NCBI GenBank assembly: GCA_033725935.1 | Contig: MU867062.1 | Location: 1,054,001 to 1,118,000 of the forward strand | DNA: 64,000 bases | Source of the DNA: Cladorrhinum sp. PSN259 | Lineage: Eukaryota; Ascomycota; Sordariomycetes; Sordariales; Podosporaceae | Reading direction: 5' to 3' | In this document: piece after piece, positions 11,566 through 23,593 of the stretch | How the letters are laid out: the number at the start of each line of letters is the position of its first letter | Numbering within the stretch: the stretch's first letter is position 1 | The notes under the pieces: generated by a model | Database searches by the model: none | The model's input: the letters and a program-made list of their open reading frames with translations, nothing else | Told to the model about the DNA's origin: nothing | Program-made: the position numbers and the translations under genes

Positions 11566-13848
11566 GTTTGATTTTTACACGGGCTCGTGGAGTACCTCGC
11601 TTTTTGGTTTCAGAGTTTGATTTCGAAACTAGTTCAGAACTGGAGATCTAAATAAGGTAATTAAATGACTCAACGCCGAACTGATTGAATCATCGTTCTT
11701 GACTAGGGATGGAAAACAGGCAAATAGTTGTTGACATACATGAAACCCATACTGTTGTAAACACCTCGATAGAAGACACTCGTGAATGAGGCGGAAAAGA
11801 TCGATATATTGCGCCCGTGGTGGCGTTCCTTCTCTATCGTGGTGTGCTAGATCGTCCAAACCAAGGCTAACTGATCTGCCGGCCCTTTCCGAGCCAAGGC
11901 TTCATGTTTTCTAGAAATGAAGAACTGTATCACAAGATTCACGAACGAGTGGGCTTGAATGCTTCATTGGGGTGGCGATATTTCTCGCCTTATTCATCCC
12001 GCCCACCTTACCCCCTTGTTCCCGCAAGGCCACATAAAGTGAGGAAAAGATCAGCACTCACTCCCGCAAATAGTGTATGTTTACCGGTTATGCTTCTACA
12101 CTTCCGCCTTACACTTGAATGATCTACAGTACATACGTGCATCCATACATACATATGCATTAGAATCGAAAGATTTTCGGCCGAAGCTTTTTGAGGAGAA
12201 AAGGGTGTCACCGCTGTTCTGTACAACGATTGGGCGTCAACAACAACATCGTGTGTGTGCGTGGCTTCTCTCGGCTTTACTCAAGTTTTAAAATTTGATT
12301 TGTTTGACTACACAAAAACGGGAATGCGCATCACATGAAACGTTGAATGAGCAACAAAATTACCTAGTAGGGAACACGTCATGTAATAAGGCTGCAAAGA
12401 AAATACTAGATCGGTGTACAGTGGTGTACATACATACCAGCACAACAAATGTTGTAATACTACCTAATTAGTAACCCTTTTTTAAAAAATTAAAAAAAAT
12501 ATTTTATTTTATTTTTTGTGGCTCGTTTAGTCCATTCACTTTTTGATCCAGAAGAAAATGGCGGCCGCGGCGGAAACACACAATTCCGAGTACTTCTCCG
12601 TGGAGATTTTTTTTAAATTTGACAAAGAAGAAAAGTTGTGGGGGGAGGGTTCCGAGTCATAAGCCACTTTCTTTCACTCGGAACTCACACTTGGAACTCA
12701 CACTTGGAACTCACACTTGGAACTCACACTTGGAACTCACACTTAAACAATTGTCACCAATTATGTATTTCCTCAATATCATTTGATTGTGAGCATGCAG
12801 TTGAATACCGAAGTGGCCGGGAGCCCCCCCCCCCCCCAAGAAAAAACCTTGTGTATAATATCTTACGCGTTACAATATGCAGAAGAAAAAAAAGGTAAAG
12901 TGGTGGCATGGTTTTTTCCCCCCCTTCTTCTTCTTCTTCATCAGGGGTAGTACAACAAGACAGAGTTCAAAAGATGTGAAACAACATGAATACAATTTGT
13001 ACATGTACCTCCCCAAAATGCGGTGCAACTGCCGGACCGGTGACGGGCATTTCCTACCTGACAAGGTACATATATACATACATACCCCCGTTCAGACTTA
13101 CACGAAAGCGCACTTGTGCACATACGGGCGGGATGGGATGGGATGGGATGTAACTGTTCGGCAGTCGACTAACGCAAGTGAGGCGGGCAAGAGACAAGAC
13201 CAAAAATGATAAGCGGCAGGCCAACGCGCGCGCGAGAAACAAAAATAAAACCCTCAGGGATGTTATGCGATGTGAGAATGACACGCAGCGCAGGGCGGAG
13301 ATGGGGCCGCAGATCGGGCGAACAGTGCAGATTAGGTTTTCATCAGTTTCATAATAAAACATTTTTATTGGTTTTTGGTCTTTCATGTAGTTGTAGCTGT
13401 AGTGTAGTTGTAAAACGTACACCTTTGGTAAGGTGTTGTTCTCCTTGGCGGAGTTTCTCTAACTAAAACTAGCTAGGGAAAAATATCGTGTGTGTAGGTA
13501 GTAGTAGTGTATGTAATACATGTGAGTGCCTTTCATCTTCCCTTCCTTTAAAATATTTCTGTTGATTTTTCCTGAATGAAACTCCTTTTCACTGAGTAGT
13601 TCTCCGTAGAAAAGCAAAAAAAAAAAAAGCCAACCCCAGAATAAAAGATACACCAATAAGGAAGTAGGGAATAACAAAAAGTAAATGACAGAGAGGAAAT
13701 AAAACCCAGTAAAGTTAAAAAAAAAAGAAAAACAAAGAAAAATAAGTAGGCACCAATGAAAATAGGAAAGAAGAAGCACGCAAACCCACACAATATCTAC
13801 CCGTGTCTTCAACGCCTCACTTTCTTCGCCTCGTGGACTTTTACCTCA
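11566..13848. other. Long gene-poor region with simple repeats
   Basis: About 2.3 kb without a supported gene. It holds an AT-rich patch with T- and A-runs near 12480-12530, a 13-bp tandem array (12680-12744), a C-run of 14 at 12824-12837, four GGATG units at 13131-13150 and several A-runs near 13617-13740. The right end probably includes the 3' untranslated region of the next gene. Confidence 0.5.
12680..12744. repeat. Five perfect copies of a 13-bp tandem repeat
   Basis: The unit GGAACTCACACTT is repeated five times without a mismatch in view. A degenerate start (ACTC then GGAACTC) precedes it. It lies in non-coding DNA and looks like a minisatellite formed by slippage. Copy number is likely to vary between strains. 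Confidence 0.95.
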
Positions 13849-15575
13849 TCACTTCCCATCCCCATTAGGAAAGACCTCAACATCAAACCTCACCACCCCC
13901 CTAACACTCCTAGAACCATTCATCACACCCCCCCTGTTACTGTTAGTACCGCTCCCGATTATCACCCCTCTCAAATCATCACCCCCCCACCCGCTCAAAT
14001 CATAATCAGCCCCATCGACATTAACCCCCATCACCTGGGCCCTCAACCCCCAAAGCCTCGCGGGAGCCTTTTCAGCCCCACTCACGCTGCTCCCAAAGTA
14101 TCCCGGGTTCCTCCGCACATACGCCAGTGCCGTGTCCTTCACGTTCTTGGCAGTAAACGAGGGGACCGTCTCCAAAACTCGCCGAGTTGTGCCGTGGTTG
14201 CGCCAGGTAATGTGCAACAACACATCATGTCCAGTCTTGACATTCACTGGGAAGGTAGGGGGTTTACCACCTGTAGCTGTAGGTGGCGAGGAAGAGCGTC
14301 TAGAATTGACATTGGCTGAAGGAGGGGGAGGGGGAGGAGGAGGAGGGGGATGGGGGATATGATGCATCATGCCCGGCATAGGTGCCAAGGAAGGAACAGG
14401 GAACCACTGTGCCTGATTAAACGAAGCAGGGATACCGGATGATGGCTGGGGAGGAGGGGGAGGAGGGGGAGGGGGAGCAGGGGCAGAAGAAGGGGCAGAG
14501 CGATGCTCTACCAGTGTGAAGCCTTGATTTGGATGGGGAGGAGGGGGGGGATGATGCATGGGAAGGGTAAATCGGGCTGGGTGGGTAGGAGGAGGAGGAG
14601 GATGAGGAAGAGAAGGAGGTGGGATACCGCCACCACCACCAGTTGCAGTGGTTGGAGGGGAACAGCGGATACGTTGGGTGAATCCCGGGTGATGATGGTG
14701 ACCACCAAAGAATGGGGCGCGACGGGGCGGGCCACCACCCATGAGAGTGGTTTTGTCGAATAGGAGGTCGCCGTCTTCAGAGTTTGAGGAGAGGGAGGGA
14801 CAAGGGGAGCGGGATCTGGGAGGAGGAGATCTGGACCCAGAGCGAGATCGGGAACCAGAACGGGAGCGCCTGGTTTTGGTGGTCACGGTATTGGGCTTCG
14901 AAGATGCATGATTGTGCTTGGGAGGAGGAGCAGAAGAAGAAGGCTTGGCTACCCTGCCGTTACCGCGAGCACGTTTCTTGAGTCTGCCGGTGGATGTGAC
15001 GGATACTGTCTCGTTGTCGGATAGCGACTCATAAGAGGAAGGCATCTCGTCCACGGTAACAGTGGTCGAGGCTGAAGTAACGGAGGTAGTGTCACTGTTG
15101 TTGCCATCATCGTCGTCGTTGATGTTGTTTTTGTTGTCCTCATTGTCATCACTTTGCATCATGAACCCCCTGAGAGGGTCACGCTTGTTGAGGGTAGGCA
15201 CAAAGGCAAAGCCATTGGTGGAAATGTAGTTCTGCACCGCAGCTGCGCTTTTGGCGTGAATGCCCTGGATGGCATCCTGAATGGATGGAGCCGTCTCGGA
15301 CAAGAGAACATCCCGGACGCCATCCTCGGCTCTCAGGACAAGGGCCTTGAAGTTTCCCAAGGGCTCCATGGCGATAACCAGGGAGATCTCTGCATCTTTG
15401 CGGCTAAAGAACTTGCAATTCTCTGCGTCGTAACCAATGTTAGCTGTTGGAACATGGGCAAGTGAGTATGGGGTTGGATTGCAGTAAAGCGGTCAAGGGT
15501 GCAGCAAAGTATTGACAACGCACCAAGAGTCTGCGAGCGCAGGTTGACGCCGTGCGGAGTGGCTACGGGGGCCAT
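13849..15575 (-). CDS. Proline- and RS-rich protein of unknown function with conserved-looking ends
   Basis: Two exons, 15575-15524 and 15422-13849, separated by a 101-nt intron (donor GTGCGT, acceptor CGCAG), give 541 aa starting MAPVATPHGVNLRSQTLENC. Residues 15-85 look folded: NCKFFSRKDAEISLVIAM, then a helix with SIQDAIQGIHAKSAAAVQNY. The middle is acidic (D/N-rich, about 90-115), then RS-rich (RRSRSGSRSRSGSRSP), then poly-Pro blocks mixed with His and Met. The last 130 residues look folded again (HDVLLHITWRN, RRNPGYFGSS, RGVVRFDVEVFP). RS and poly-Pro stretches suggest a role with RNA or transcription, but this is inference. I do not recognise the family. Confidence 0.82.
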
Positions 15576-16949
15576 GTTTGGCTGTTGGGGACTCGCTGAG
15601 AGCTTTGGAAGTAGACGACACGATGATTCAAAGGTAGCAAAGCGTATTAGCATTTGGTGGGTTTCTGGACCTGGGTGAGTGAGGCGGTTGAAGATACTCT
15701 GTGTCCCTTGAACGAGAAGAAGAAGCCCGGGTCAGGGATGGGGCAGATATTTATATTCTGTAGACCTCAGTCAAAATCCTGGCCGTCGGTTGTACATACT
15801 ACTTTGTGAAATGACTTGAAAGAAGGGCGAAAGATGCGAATGCCCATTGACTTGCCAGAGAACGCCAAAAAGAAAAAAAAAGTGAGGCGACTCTGCATGC
15901 ATATGCATCATATACTAAGAACGGAAGCCGGATATTGACCTGGAGCTCGATCCATTGACCAATGAGACGGACGGGCATTCGACGGGCATGAGAATATTTG
16001 AACCAAATTTTCCAAATACCTAACCCCGGTTGGGGCAATCAAGAATCGGTGCGTATCACTGCAGCTCAACATTGATGGGAAAAGATGATCATGTTGGGGG
16101 TCAGATGCGAGAGAACAAAGAGGGATGGGCGGGATGGACATCAATGCCTGTGAGTGTTCCATCCGAGCGTCGGCTCCCGGGGCGGCGATGTCTTTGTGCA
16201 TGTTGTTTCGGCAATACACTCGTCCTAGACTAATCCTGTACGTCCTCATCTACCCATGAGAAGCAGCCACGGCACGAGGCAAGCATCCGTGGTACCCGTG
16301 GGCAGATAACAGCGTCAAGCCGTGCGAGGTTGTACGGGAAATTAAGGACGATTCGAAGCCTCGTGGCCCGTCAAATTGCAGAGATTTGAGATGCTATGGC
16401 CTGGGTGGCGGAACTTGTCACATATTTGAAGAACCCGGGACTTGGAACCCAGTCTGGGAAATTGGACCGAATATTTTCAGCAGATTTTGGTGTATCGTGT
16501 ACACTTATTGTGTGATCGCTAGCCCTAAGAGTGAGGTGTGGCCTGGCGAGAAGTCGTTGATAAGAGGCGGTGAACAATGGGACAGGAAAAGGAGGCAAAA
16601 ATCCCGGCTGGTCCGGGCTAACTTTGAGCCTCTCAGCCTGCTCAACAGGTTCCTGAGTCCAGGAGTACGATGTGACAACGTACCTGACAAGGCGTAAGCC
16701 ACTCCCGATCCCGATTGTCACAATTGTGACGAATCATTTTCGTCCTCGTCACATCGGAATTCAACCACAAGCCTTATGCAAAAGCCCGCCCAAATATACA
16801 CCAAACTGTTGTCAACCGCCATAGGGCGTACCAACACGACAGCAGGTTTCCGAATTACTTCCAGGCAAATAGTATAAACATACTTTATCCACGAATCCTT
16901 GTATTCCTAACTAATCCCCAAACACGACTTGGCCCATAGTCCCACAACC
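15576..16949. other. Intergenic, no gene seen
   Basis: About 1.4 kb upstream of the proline-rich protein gene and downstream of Nup82. It should hold a promoter and a 3' untranslated region. Open frames here are short, overlap on both strands and show no family features. Confidence 0.45.
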
Positions 16950-19674
16950 TTAGCCAACAGTTAGTCTTTCGAGACGAGATTTTACCGCGTCAACCAACAT
17001 CGATTCTCTGTCCAGCATACTCATGACCTGTGCCATCTTTGCCCGGCGAATCTCGGGTGGGATCTTCACGTTGGGCGATGGCGAGGCGGGAACGTCCTCG
17101 GCGGCCTCCCCAGCCACCTTCCGTAGGTGGTCTGCCTGCGCAAACAGAGTATCCTTGAGTTTTTGAATCTCCTCAAATCGTTTCCAGGGCTGCTTTCCCT
17201 TTGAAGCCGGCGAATCTCCATCCATGTCTGGGCCCATGATGCTGCTTTCAAGTGCCCGAACCTCCTCAGCCCAAGCCTTCTCCTTGTCACTCAACTCACG
17301 GGTTGTGACTCTGCTCATCTTTTTCTTGATTGTCTCCATCTTGTGCGTGAGTTCTTCCTGTTTCGCCTTGGCGGCAGCCAATCGGCTTCGAGTGAGCATG
17401 TCTACCGAGACGGGCTCCTCATCTCCAGAGTCTTCGCCAGTGATGTTGTCAATTCTCTTCTTTGCCTCCGCTGCCTTGACAATCTGGTCCTTCAATTCAT
17501 CCTGGAGAGCCTCACACTTTCTGAAAAGCTCTGCAACTGCAAAGTTGAGCTGGAAAACTTGGGCGCTGACGACCTTGTGGCCTTCAGTGAAGACCTCAAG
17601 CGTAACAGGCGACAAGCGAACCTCCTGCTGCAGTAGGGGGCGTCTTCTGCCTGATCTGAGATGTTCATGCCATGACGGGATGGCATTCATGAGGTTCAGA
17701 GCGTCAGATGGGCGGAACAGAGGTCGAGGGTCCCACGCGGGCTCAGGGGCAGGGGTTTCAACGAGCTCCGGCATCACCGAAGCGTCCCTAACAACTGGAG
17801 CAAGCTCGAGCTCAGGAGCCTCGAAGAAGATGGGAATTGGCTGGTTATAGGTAGATGACAGAAGGAGGTGGCCGATGTCTCGATCGCGGATGACCGTGGC
17901 CGCCGCGAGGACATTCTGGCCACGAGGCTGGGTGAAAACACGCTCGAGCTGTGCACCTTGTCCCTTGACCAGCAGGTCGATGCGAAACTCTGCACCGGCC
18001 TCCGAATCTCCCTGGAGTTCACTCTCAAGACGAGAAACCCATTGGTCGAGAGTAACGTGAGTGATACCAGCCGGATGAGTCACGTAAAATGAATAACGAG
18101 AGCTGGGGTCATCGCTGAACATAGGCCAGCTGTCGGATGTAAGCTGCTCGGCCGGCTTTACAGTGTCGAAGGTTTGGAAAATAAGCAGAGATGGGGTTTG
18201 AGCCATGGGTGCAAGATGCCGAAGCTTGCTGCTCTTATGCCGTGGCGGAAGCCACTTTGCCTCGACACCGTCGATATCTAAGCAAACTTTCACTTGGCCG
18301 CTGGTTGATAGTAGACAGATGACAGAAAGCGACAATCCTGTATCCTCTTCATCATCCATGACCAGATCATCTTCTTCTCCCATCATCAGGTCAGCTGTGT
18401 TGACTTTCTGACCAATAACAAAAATGTCCTTCAACTCGACCTCATCGTCCTGTTCGTCCTGAGGGTTGACGTCAAATTCGAAGGGTCCTTGCAGTTTGGG
18501 CACAGTCCCGGGGTGGGTCGGCCTCGTGTAGACCTCAATCGCAGAATGCCCAAAAGTATCCTCCACAACCCTGGGCTCCTGTTTATCCAGGTCCGACATC
18601 CACTCCAGCTGCTGCTGCGCCAAAAGGCGTTCTTCAGCTGATGCATCAGGGTCATCCTCGGTAGATGCGCTCCTGTTCACTATCGAGACCGACAATGATG
18701 GGATCAAAGTAGGAGGCGGGGACCACTTTTGAGGCAAAAGAGGGCACAAAGCGTACACATCTCCTCCCGTCATGGCAACCCAGAGCGTCATTGGCGACCA
18801 ATTTCCTGAGTTCCTAGCTGGGAAGGCAGCGGCTACCACCTCCATGTCGAACGAATCAGGCGAAAACACCTTGTTTGTGGCTGACACGGAGCCGCGGAAG
18901 TCCTGATCCAAGTTTGTTCCATCCGCCAATCTCCTCAGATCAACGTCTAGGGTAGGAGAGTCGAAGCTCCAACGGTCAGCAGTGGACAACTCCCAAACGC
19001 GCACCACGGCTTCCTCAGTGACGGTGACTAATGCCGTTCCATTGACGCCCAACGGATGCCATACGGCTGAGACAATTGCCGAGCGTGAAGTGATGTGAGT
19101 AGCAGAACCAAGTGTGAAAAACTTGGGCTTGGGGGGACTCGAATCGAGAGTGCTGAGGTGCGAAGAGTCGGGGAGTACGCAGATATGAACAGTGTGGGTG
19201 GTCAAGATGGCAAGAAAGTCCTGGTTAGGGGACATAACAAGCTGGCGAATATCATCGGCCACGGGCGTCTTGATAATCTGTCGAGAGATGTTTTAGCACC
19301 AAAGATCTAGCCAGAATGCCTGCGCAGTGCCCAGGAGAAGTATTACTTACACGATAGCCCTCCATCACGCCTGCTTTGGCATTGGCGGCAGCCTCTTCAT
19401 CATAGACCTCGAAACCCCCTTCTCCGGTCTGGGCCTGCTTTGCCTCCCAAGACTCCTTGAGATCAACGAGATCGCCCCATCGAATCTGCTTGCCAACGGC
19501 GACAAAGACCTCGGTGCCTCGCTTGGCGATTGTTCTGCGCGGGCCGGGCTTGGGTTTCTTGCCATACGCAAGCGATGAGGAACTCTTACTGTCGTCGCTG
19601 GAGGGCCCAAACAGCTTGTGACCGGGGCTGGGCTCATTGAGCCAGCTCGGCGCAAAGCTCTTGATCTTGGGCAT
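16950..19674 (-). CDS. nup82: Nucleoporin Nup82
   Basis: Exons 19674-19351 and 19277-16950 flank a 73-nt intron (GTAAGT..TCGACAG) and give 883 aa. The first 110 residues are a Lys/Ser-rich start (MPKIKSFAPSWLNEPSPG). Residues about 110-600 fit a beta-propeller, with repeats such as IVSAVWHPLG and VVRVWELS. The C-terminal 250 residues are heptad-rich coiled coil (LQDELKDQIVKAAEAKKRID, LTHKMETIKKKMS). This layout and length match filamentous fungal Nup82. In the nuclear pore it sits on the cytoplasmic side with Nup159 and Nsp1 and anchors mRNA export factors. It faces CBP20 across a 529-bp gap, and both proteins handle mRNA leaving the nucleus, which may be coincidence. Confidence 0.88.
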
Positions 19675-20203
19675 CGCAATGCCTGGGATGAATATGGGAT
19701 GCGGTGTTGTGTGATGTGATATATCCTGTAGTTGTATAAAATTTTAAACATATGGGATTGGAAAGCTGTGGAATGGTTGTGCCAAAAATTACAACTCGAA
19801 ATTTCGGGTTTGGCTTATTGGCCAGGCGATGGGTGCTAAATTGGCACCGTCTGGCGAGAGGTTGGGGCAGAACCGGGAGCTTTTGTTCAAAGGCTTGTGA
19901 GCTCTGCGATTTGTTGTTTAGCGCGTTCCACCCGGAGTTTCTGGTCGTCGCCCTGGGCAGCTTTCTGGCAGGCACCGCGTCTTGGCGGCAACGCGACTGC
20001 AGGTCGATAGGTCCACTTTACTTTTAATACAACTACTCTAAAGTAGCAGCGACTGGTAACTTTAAACTGATCCTGCAAACAAGCACTTTGCGACAAACTT
20101 CCTTTCTCAATCTGCAAATCTTTACAACGTGAATTTTTACTTTTATTTCTGATTTCGTCTTCCGGAATCCCGACAGAGAATCCGTCCCACAATTTTGATC
20201 AAA
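19675..20203. promoter_or_regulatory. Bidirectional promoter region of Nup82 and CBP20
   Basis: The start codons of two divergent genes lie 529 bp apart, so this stretch should carry both promoters and leaders. I do not see a motif that I can name with confidence. Confidence 0.5.
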
Positions 20204-20907
20204 ATGCGCGGCCAACGAACAACAGTCGAGAGGCTCGACCGCCCAAGTGCTTACTTCAACAGCAACCGAGTGAGTTTCCGGTGTCGCATATCCCAAATTG
20301 GGGGCCGTAGTCATAGATTCTAACCATAGCATGAATAGAATAAGAAAAGACGCTACGACGGCAAAGACCAGCGTGACGGGGATGACGACAGTAGCGCGAA
20401 GGCAGAGCAACCAGAGGAAGAAGACCCGCTCAGGCACGCAACTACACTCTACGTGGGCAATCTGTACGCCTCTTTTCCCCGCCGTTTGGTCTTGAGAAAG
20501 TACTAACAATGCACAGTTCTTTCTATACTACCGAGGAGCAGGTCTACGAACTATTCAGCAAATGCGGCGAGATCAAGCGCTTGGTGATGGGCTTGGACCG
20601 AATTGCCAAGACACCATGCGGATTCTGTTTCGTCGAATATTACACACATCAGGATGCGCTGGATTGCATGAAATACATTGGGGGCACTAAGCTCGATGAG
20701 CGTATTATAAGAACCGACTTGGATCCCGGCTTCGAAGAGGGACGACAGTACGGCCGAGGAAAGTCTGGAGGACAAGTGCGGGACGAATACCGCGAGGACT
20801 ATGATGAAGGCCGTGGAGGTCTTGGAAGGGCAATCGCCGCCGAGAAGGAGAGGGAGAGAGAAAGGGATCGCCTGGGCAGAGACCACGACGATGGACGTCT
20901 GAGATAA
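20204..20907 (+). CDS. cbp20: Nuclear cap-binding complex small subunit CBP20
   Basis: Exons 20204-20269, 20339-20463 and 20517-20907 give 193 aa. One RNA recognition motif is clear: RNP2 TLYVGNLSFYT at the exon 2/3 join and RNP1 CGFCFVEYY. A basic KKRRYDGKDQ element precedes the RRM, as in CBP20. The tail is rich in Arg, Asp, Glu and Gly (DEYREDYDEGRGG). CBP20 binds the 7-methylguanosine cap of nuclear transcripts together with CBP80 and promotes splicing and export. After the TAA stop the same frame runs on for 11 codons rich in Asp, Gly and Glu to a TAG at 20941-20943, so the tail may once have been longer. Confidence 0.93.
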
Positions 20908-21481
20908 GGTGATCACGACGGATCATATGAGGACGGGGAGTAGAGCTGTGGATGAAATATCATCGGTCCATGAACAGAGAACAATATTGTTCTGCAGCGT
21001 ATGCGGACGAGCTGAAGGAGCTACGTTTATTGCCCCGTGATTTAAGTGTTTCTGAACTGCCCCCCGATAAAAACTGGAGCAGACGGTCTAATAGCAGGAG
21101 GATGCATCAACCGAAACCCCAGGGTGAGACAATGAAAGAGCCTCCGTTCACGGACTATATGGGATCGGAGCAGTACCGTCGGGAAAGTCGTAACTCTCGG
21201 AGACGGCGTAATGGCCAGCATAGAGGAGCGGGCTCTGTTAGGCCAGATTACTACTATCGGCCGGACTACCGACGGCCTTGCATTTGGACAAGGTCAGTTT
21301 TAAAGAGCGTTGTTTTCACAAGATTAGTTATGCCAAAAGCGCATTGATTGATATTCACCTTGTCTCTCCCACGCCAAACAAGCTTGGATGGTGCCGTAAC
21401 CCATGATTCATCATATCAACGCCGTTTATTGCACTTGGTATCATACACAGAATATACATCCCCAAAGCCATTCCATCTCGT
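20908..21481. other. Convergent intergenic region
   Basis: This lies between the stops of CBP20 (+) and mL60 (-) and should hold both 3' untranslated regions. A 131-codon open frame (20952-21347) is Arg/Ser/Tyr-rich without a recognisable start context or motif. I do not call it. Confidence 0.45.
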
Positions 21482-21932
21482 TTAGTATCCAGGAGGGTTG
21501 ACCCTTTGCGAAACACGCGTCCACTTGGGGAGTTCTGGCATAAAAGATCAGCCATAGCACACCGGCAACCAAATTCATCCCCAAATGCCAACGTACTGTG
21601 AATGCCCTTGCGATACTTCTTCTCCTTCCGGTCGAAGATGGTGTACTTGTCTTTGGGCAGCATTTCGGCCTCGGTGGGCATCTCAGTCTGCCATCTCTCA
21701 AGAGCCTTCAAGGTCTCGCCCTTCTTGGCGAGGGCATTGGCGACCGTCTCGACGACTTGATCGACGGCGCGAAGTCTTTGCCGGTGTCGGTATTTCTGGG
21801 TAGGGGAGAGGCGCCATGGGATCTTCCTAAGCAATGTGTGTCAGCCTTCTATTGTTGTCCAATACTGTGCAGCTGATCTTACCAGAGAAGACCTCCACCA
21901 AGGGAGCTGGTTGGTCTGAATGCTCCAAACAT
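21482..21932 (-). CDS. mrpl31: Mitochondrial large-subunit ribosomal protein mL60 (MRPL31)
   Basis: Three exons, 21932-21883, 21826-21597 and 21534-21482, give 110 aa. The sequence starts MFGAFRPTSSLGGGLLWKIP, continues with a basic KYRHRQRLRAVDQVVETV helix and the signature EMPTEAEMLPKDKYTIFDRK, and ends KLPKWTRVSQRVNPPGY. These are features of the fungal-specific mitoribosome protein MRPL31/mL60. It acts in the mitochondrial large ribosomal subunit. The first exon encodes only 16 full codons, so exon joining is needed to recover the start. It shares a 516-bp upstream region with the divergent Trs20 gene. Confidence 0.93.
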
Positions 21933-22448
21933 GTTGACTTATCTGGGGTCAACAACAAGAGTGGATTGGGGGAGTGTCTTCGACAGACACACTTGAACGA
22001 ACGGGACCTTGCTCCCAAAAAATCACTGCTCCCCGGTTTCTCCAATTGGCGATGAGCCAATCATGAGTGCGCGCTCGCAGGTAAGTGGAGCCAAACACAG
22101 ACACCCCGCGACCCACCGGCTGGCACATGCACCTGCAGCACTAGCGCATTCGGGAGCAACCTCCATGGCTGACGTCCCCTGGGCGCAACTTTGGAGAGCT
22201 CCAGAGAGGGAAGCAAGTATACACCCTCTTGAAAAGCAACGAATGAATGCGACGGGCGCTGGCGGCTGAAACAACTACGGTTTTCTCGACCTCATATATC
22301 AAACCCCCTTTGAATCATCTTCGAATAATCACCAGAGAACACCCTGTGAATTTAACGATACCCCGATAACCGGTCCACCTGTCCTCGAAGCTATCACCAT
22401 CCACCATCTACATAATCACAACCAAAGCCACCTTGCCCACCGAACAAA
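21933..22448. promoter_or_regulatory. Bidirectional promoter region of mL60 and Trs20
   Basis: Non-coding gap of 516 bp between divergent start codons. The right-hand part is CA- and CC-rich, typical of fungal leaders, up to the ATG at 22449. No specific site is claimed. Confidence 0.5.
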
Positions 22449-23086
22449 ATGAGCTACTACTTCGCCATAATTGGCACCCAAGATAACCCTCTCTTCGAAT
22501 ACGAGTTCGGCACATCCAAGCAAGGCGGCGACGGCCAACCGCGCTTCACCGAGCAGGCCCGACACCTGAACCAGTTCATCCTGCACAGCAGTCTGGACAT
22601 TGTCGAGGAAGTGCAGTGGACAAATGGACAACTGTATGTTTCTCTTTTTTTTTTTTTTTTTTTTTTTTCCTCTCCCGCCATTGTCTCCTCGTCTTCTGCC
22701 CGATAGATAGCTAATCCTGCCTCAAAAAAAGATACCTAAAAGTAATCGACAAGTTCTTCCAAAACTACATATCATGCTTCATGACGGGCTCAAACACCAA
22801 GTTTCTCCTCCTCCACCAGCCGACCGTCACCCCTGGTAATACCTCCTCTACTTCCGTGGGAGGAGCAACAGCGACGACCACTTCCTCTTCATCATCGCGA
22901 AACTCTACATCCGTTGGGGCTAATCCTACAAGTCCACAAACGGAGGAGGCCATAAAAAACTTTTTTACTGAAGTTTACGAAAACTACGCAAAGGCAATCA
23001 TGAGTCCGTTTTACAAGGTTAATATGGAGATACGGAGTCCTGTTTTCAGACAGAGGGTTGCAGCTGCTGGGAGGAAGTATTTGTGA
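22449..23086 (+). CDS. trs20: TRAPP complex subunit Trs20 (sedlin, TRAPPC2)
   Basis: Exons 22449-22633 and 22732-23086 give 179 aa. The start MSYYFAIIGTQDNPLFEYEF and the joined FLDIVEEVQWTN-type region followed by YLKVIDKF and FMTGSNTKFLLLH are typical of sedlin, a longin-like fold. The end (NFFTEVYENYAKAIMSPFYK, then VFRQRVAAAGRKYL) fits the last helices. A Ser/Thr/Gly-rich loop of about 45 residues is inserted before them, which lengthens the protein relative to the usual 140. The 98-nt intron contains a T-run of about 22 bases. TRAPP tethers ER-derived vesicles and acts as an exchange factor for Ypt1/Rab1 at the Golgi. Confidence 0.94.
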
Positions 23087-23593
23087 TTGTCACTCTGAGA
23101 ATTTGGTGACTTGTTAGCGTGGTTATGGTATATAATGGAATAATTTTACAGAGACGCGTCTGGTTCGAAACGTGTAAGAAACAAGCAAAGCAGATCAAAT
23201 GGTCACGATATCAAGATTGGACATTCCATGTATGATCATAATGGTATTTCATATTCCCGATTTCCATTCCCTAAGTGTCGAGTGCACTACCTTCCCCAGA
23301 GAGAAATGCCCGAAATACTACTTCTTGCCCCATCGTTGCATAGAAACCAAAAGCTCAACGCCTCGTCAAAACGAAAAAGCTTCGCGCTGCGTTGTTCTCG
23401 TGGTTTTACAATATGTCATGAACTGTAATTACCCGCAATTGTTATGTTGTGTGTACCGCCCTTGATATCCCGTTAAACGCCTGCAGTAGAGAAAAAGACA
23501 ACCCAATCCATTTGCCCCCGGTCATTTCGTGACAAAGAACCCGCCAATCGCTGAGAGAAAAAGATGAAAAGTGAAGAGGCAGCAGCGATACGC
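23087..23593. other. Convergent intergenic region
   Basis: Contains the 3' untranslated regions of Trs20 (+) and histone H4 (-). No gene is visible. Confidence 0.5.

Noticed and set aside
20952..21347. 131-codon Arg/Ser/Tyr-rich frame after CBP20
   Set aside because: Simple composition in a convergent 3' region, with no family resemblance. Most likely untranslated.
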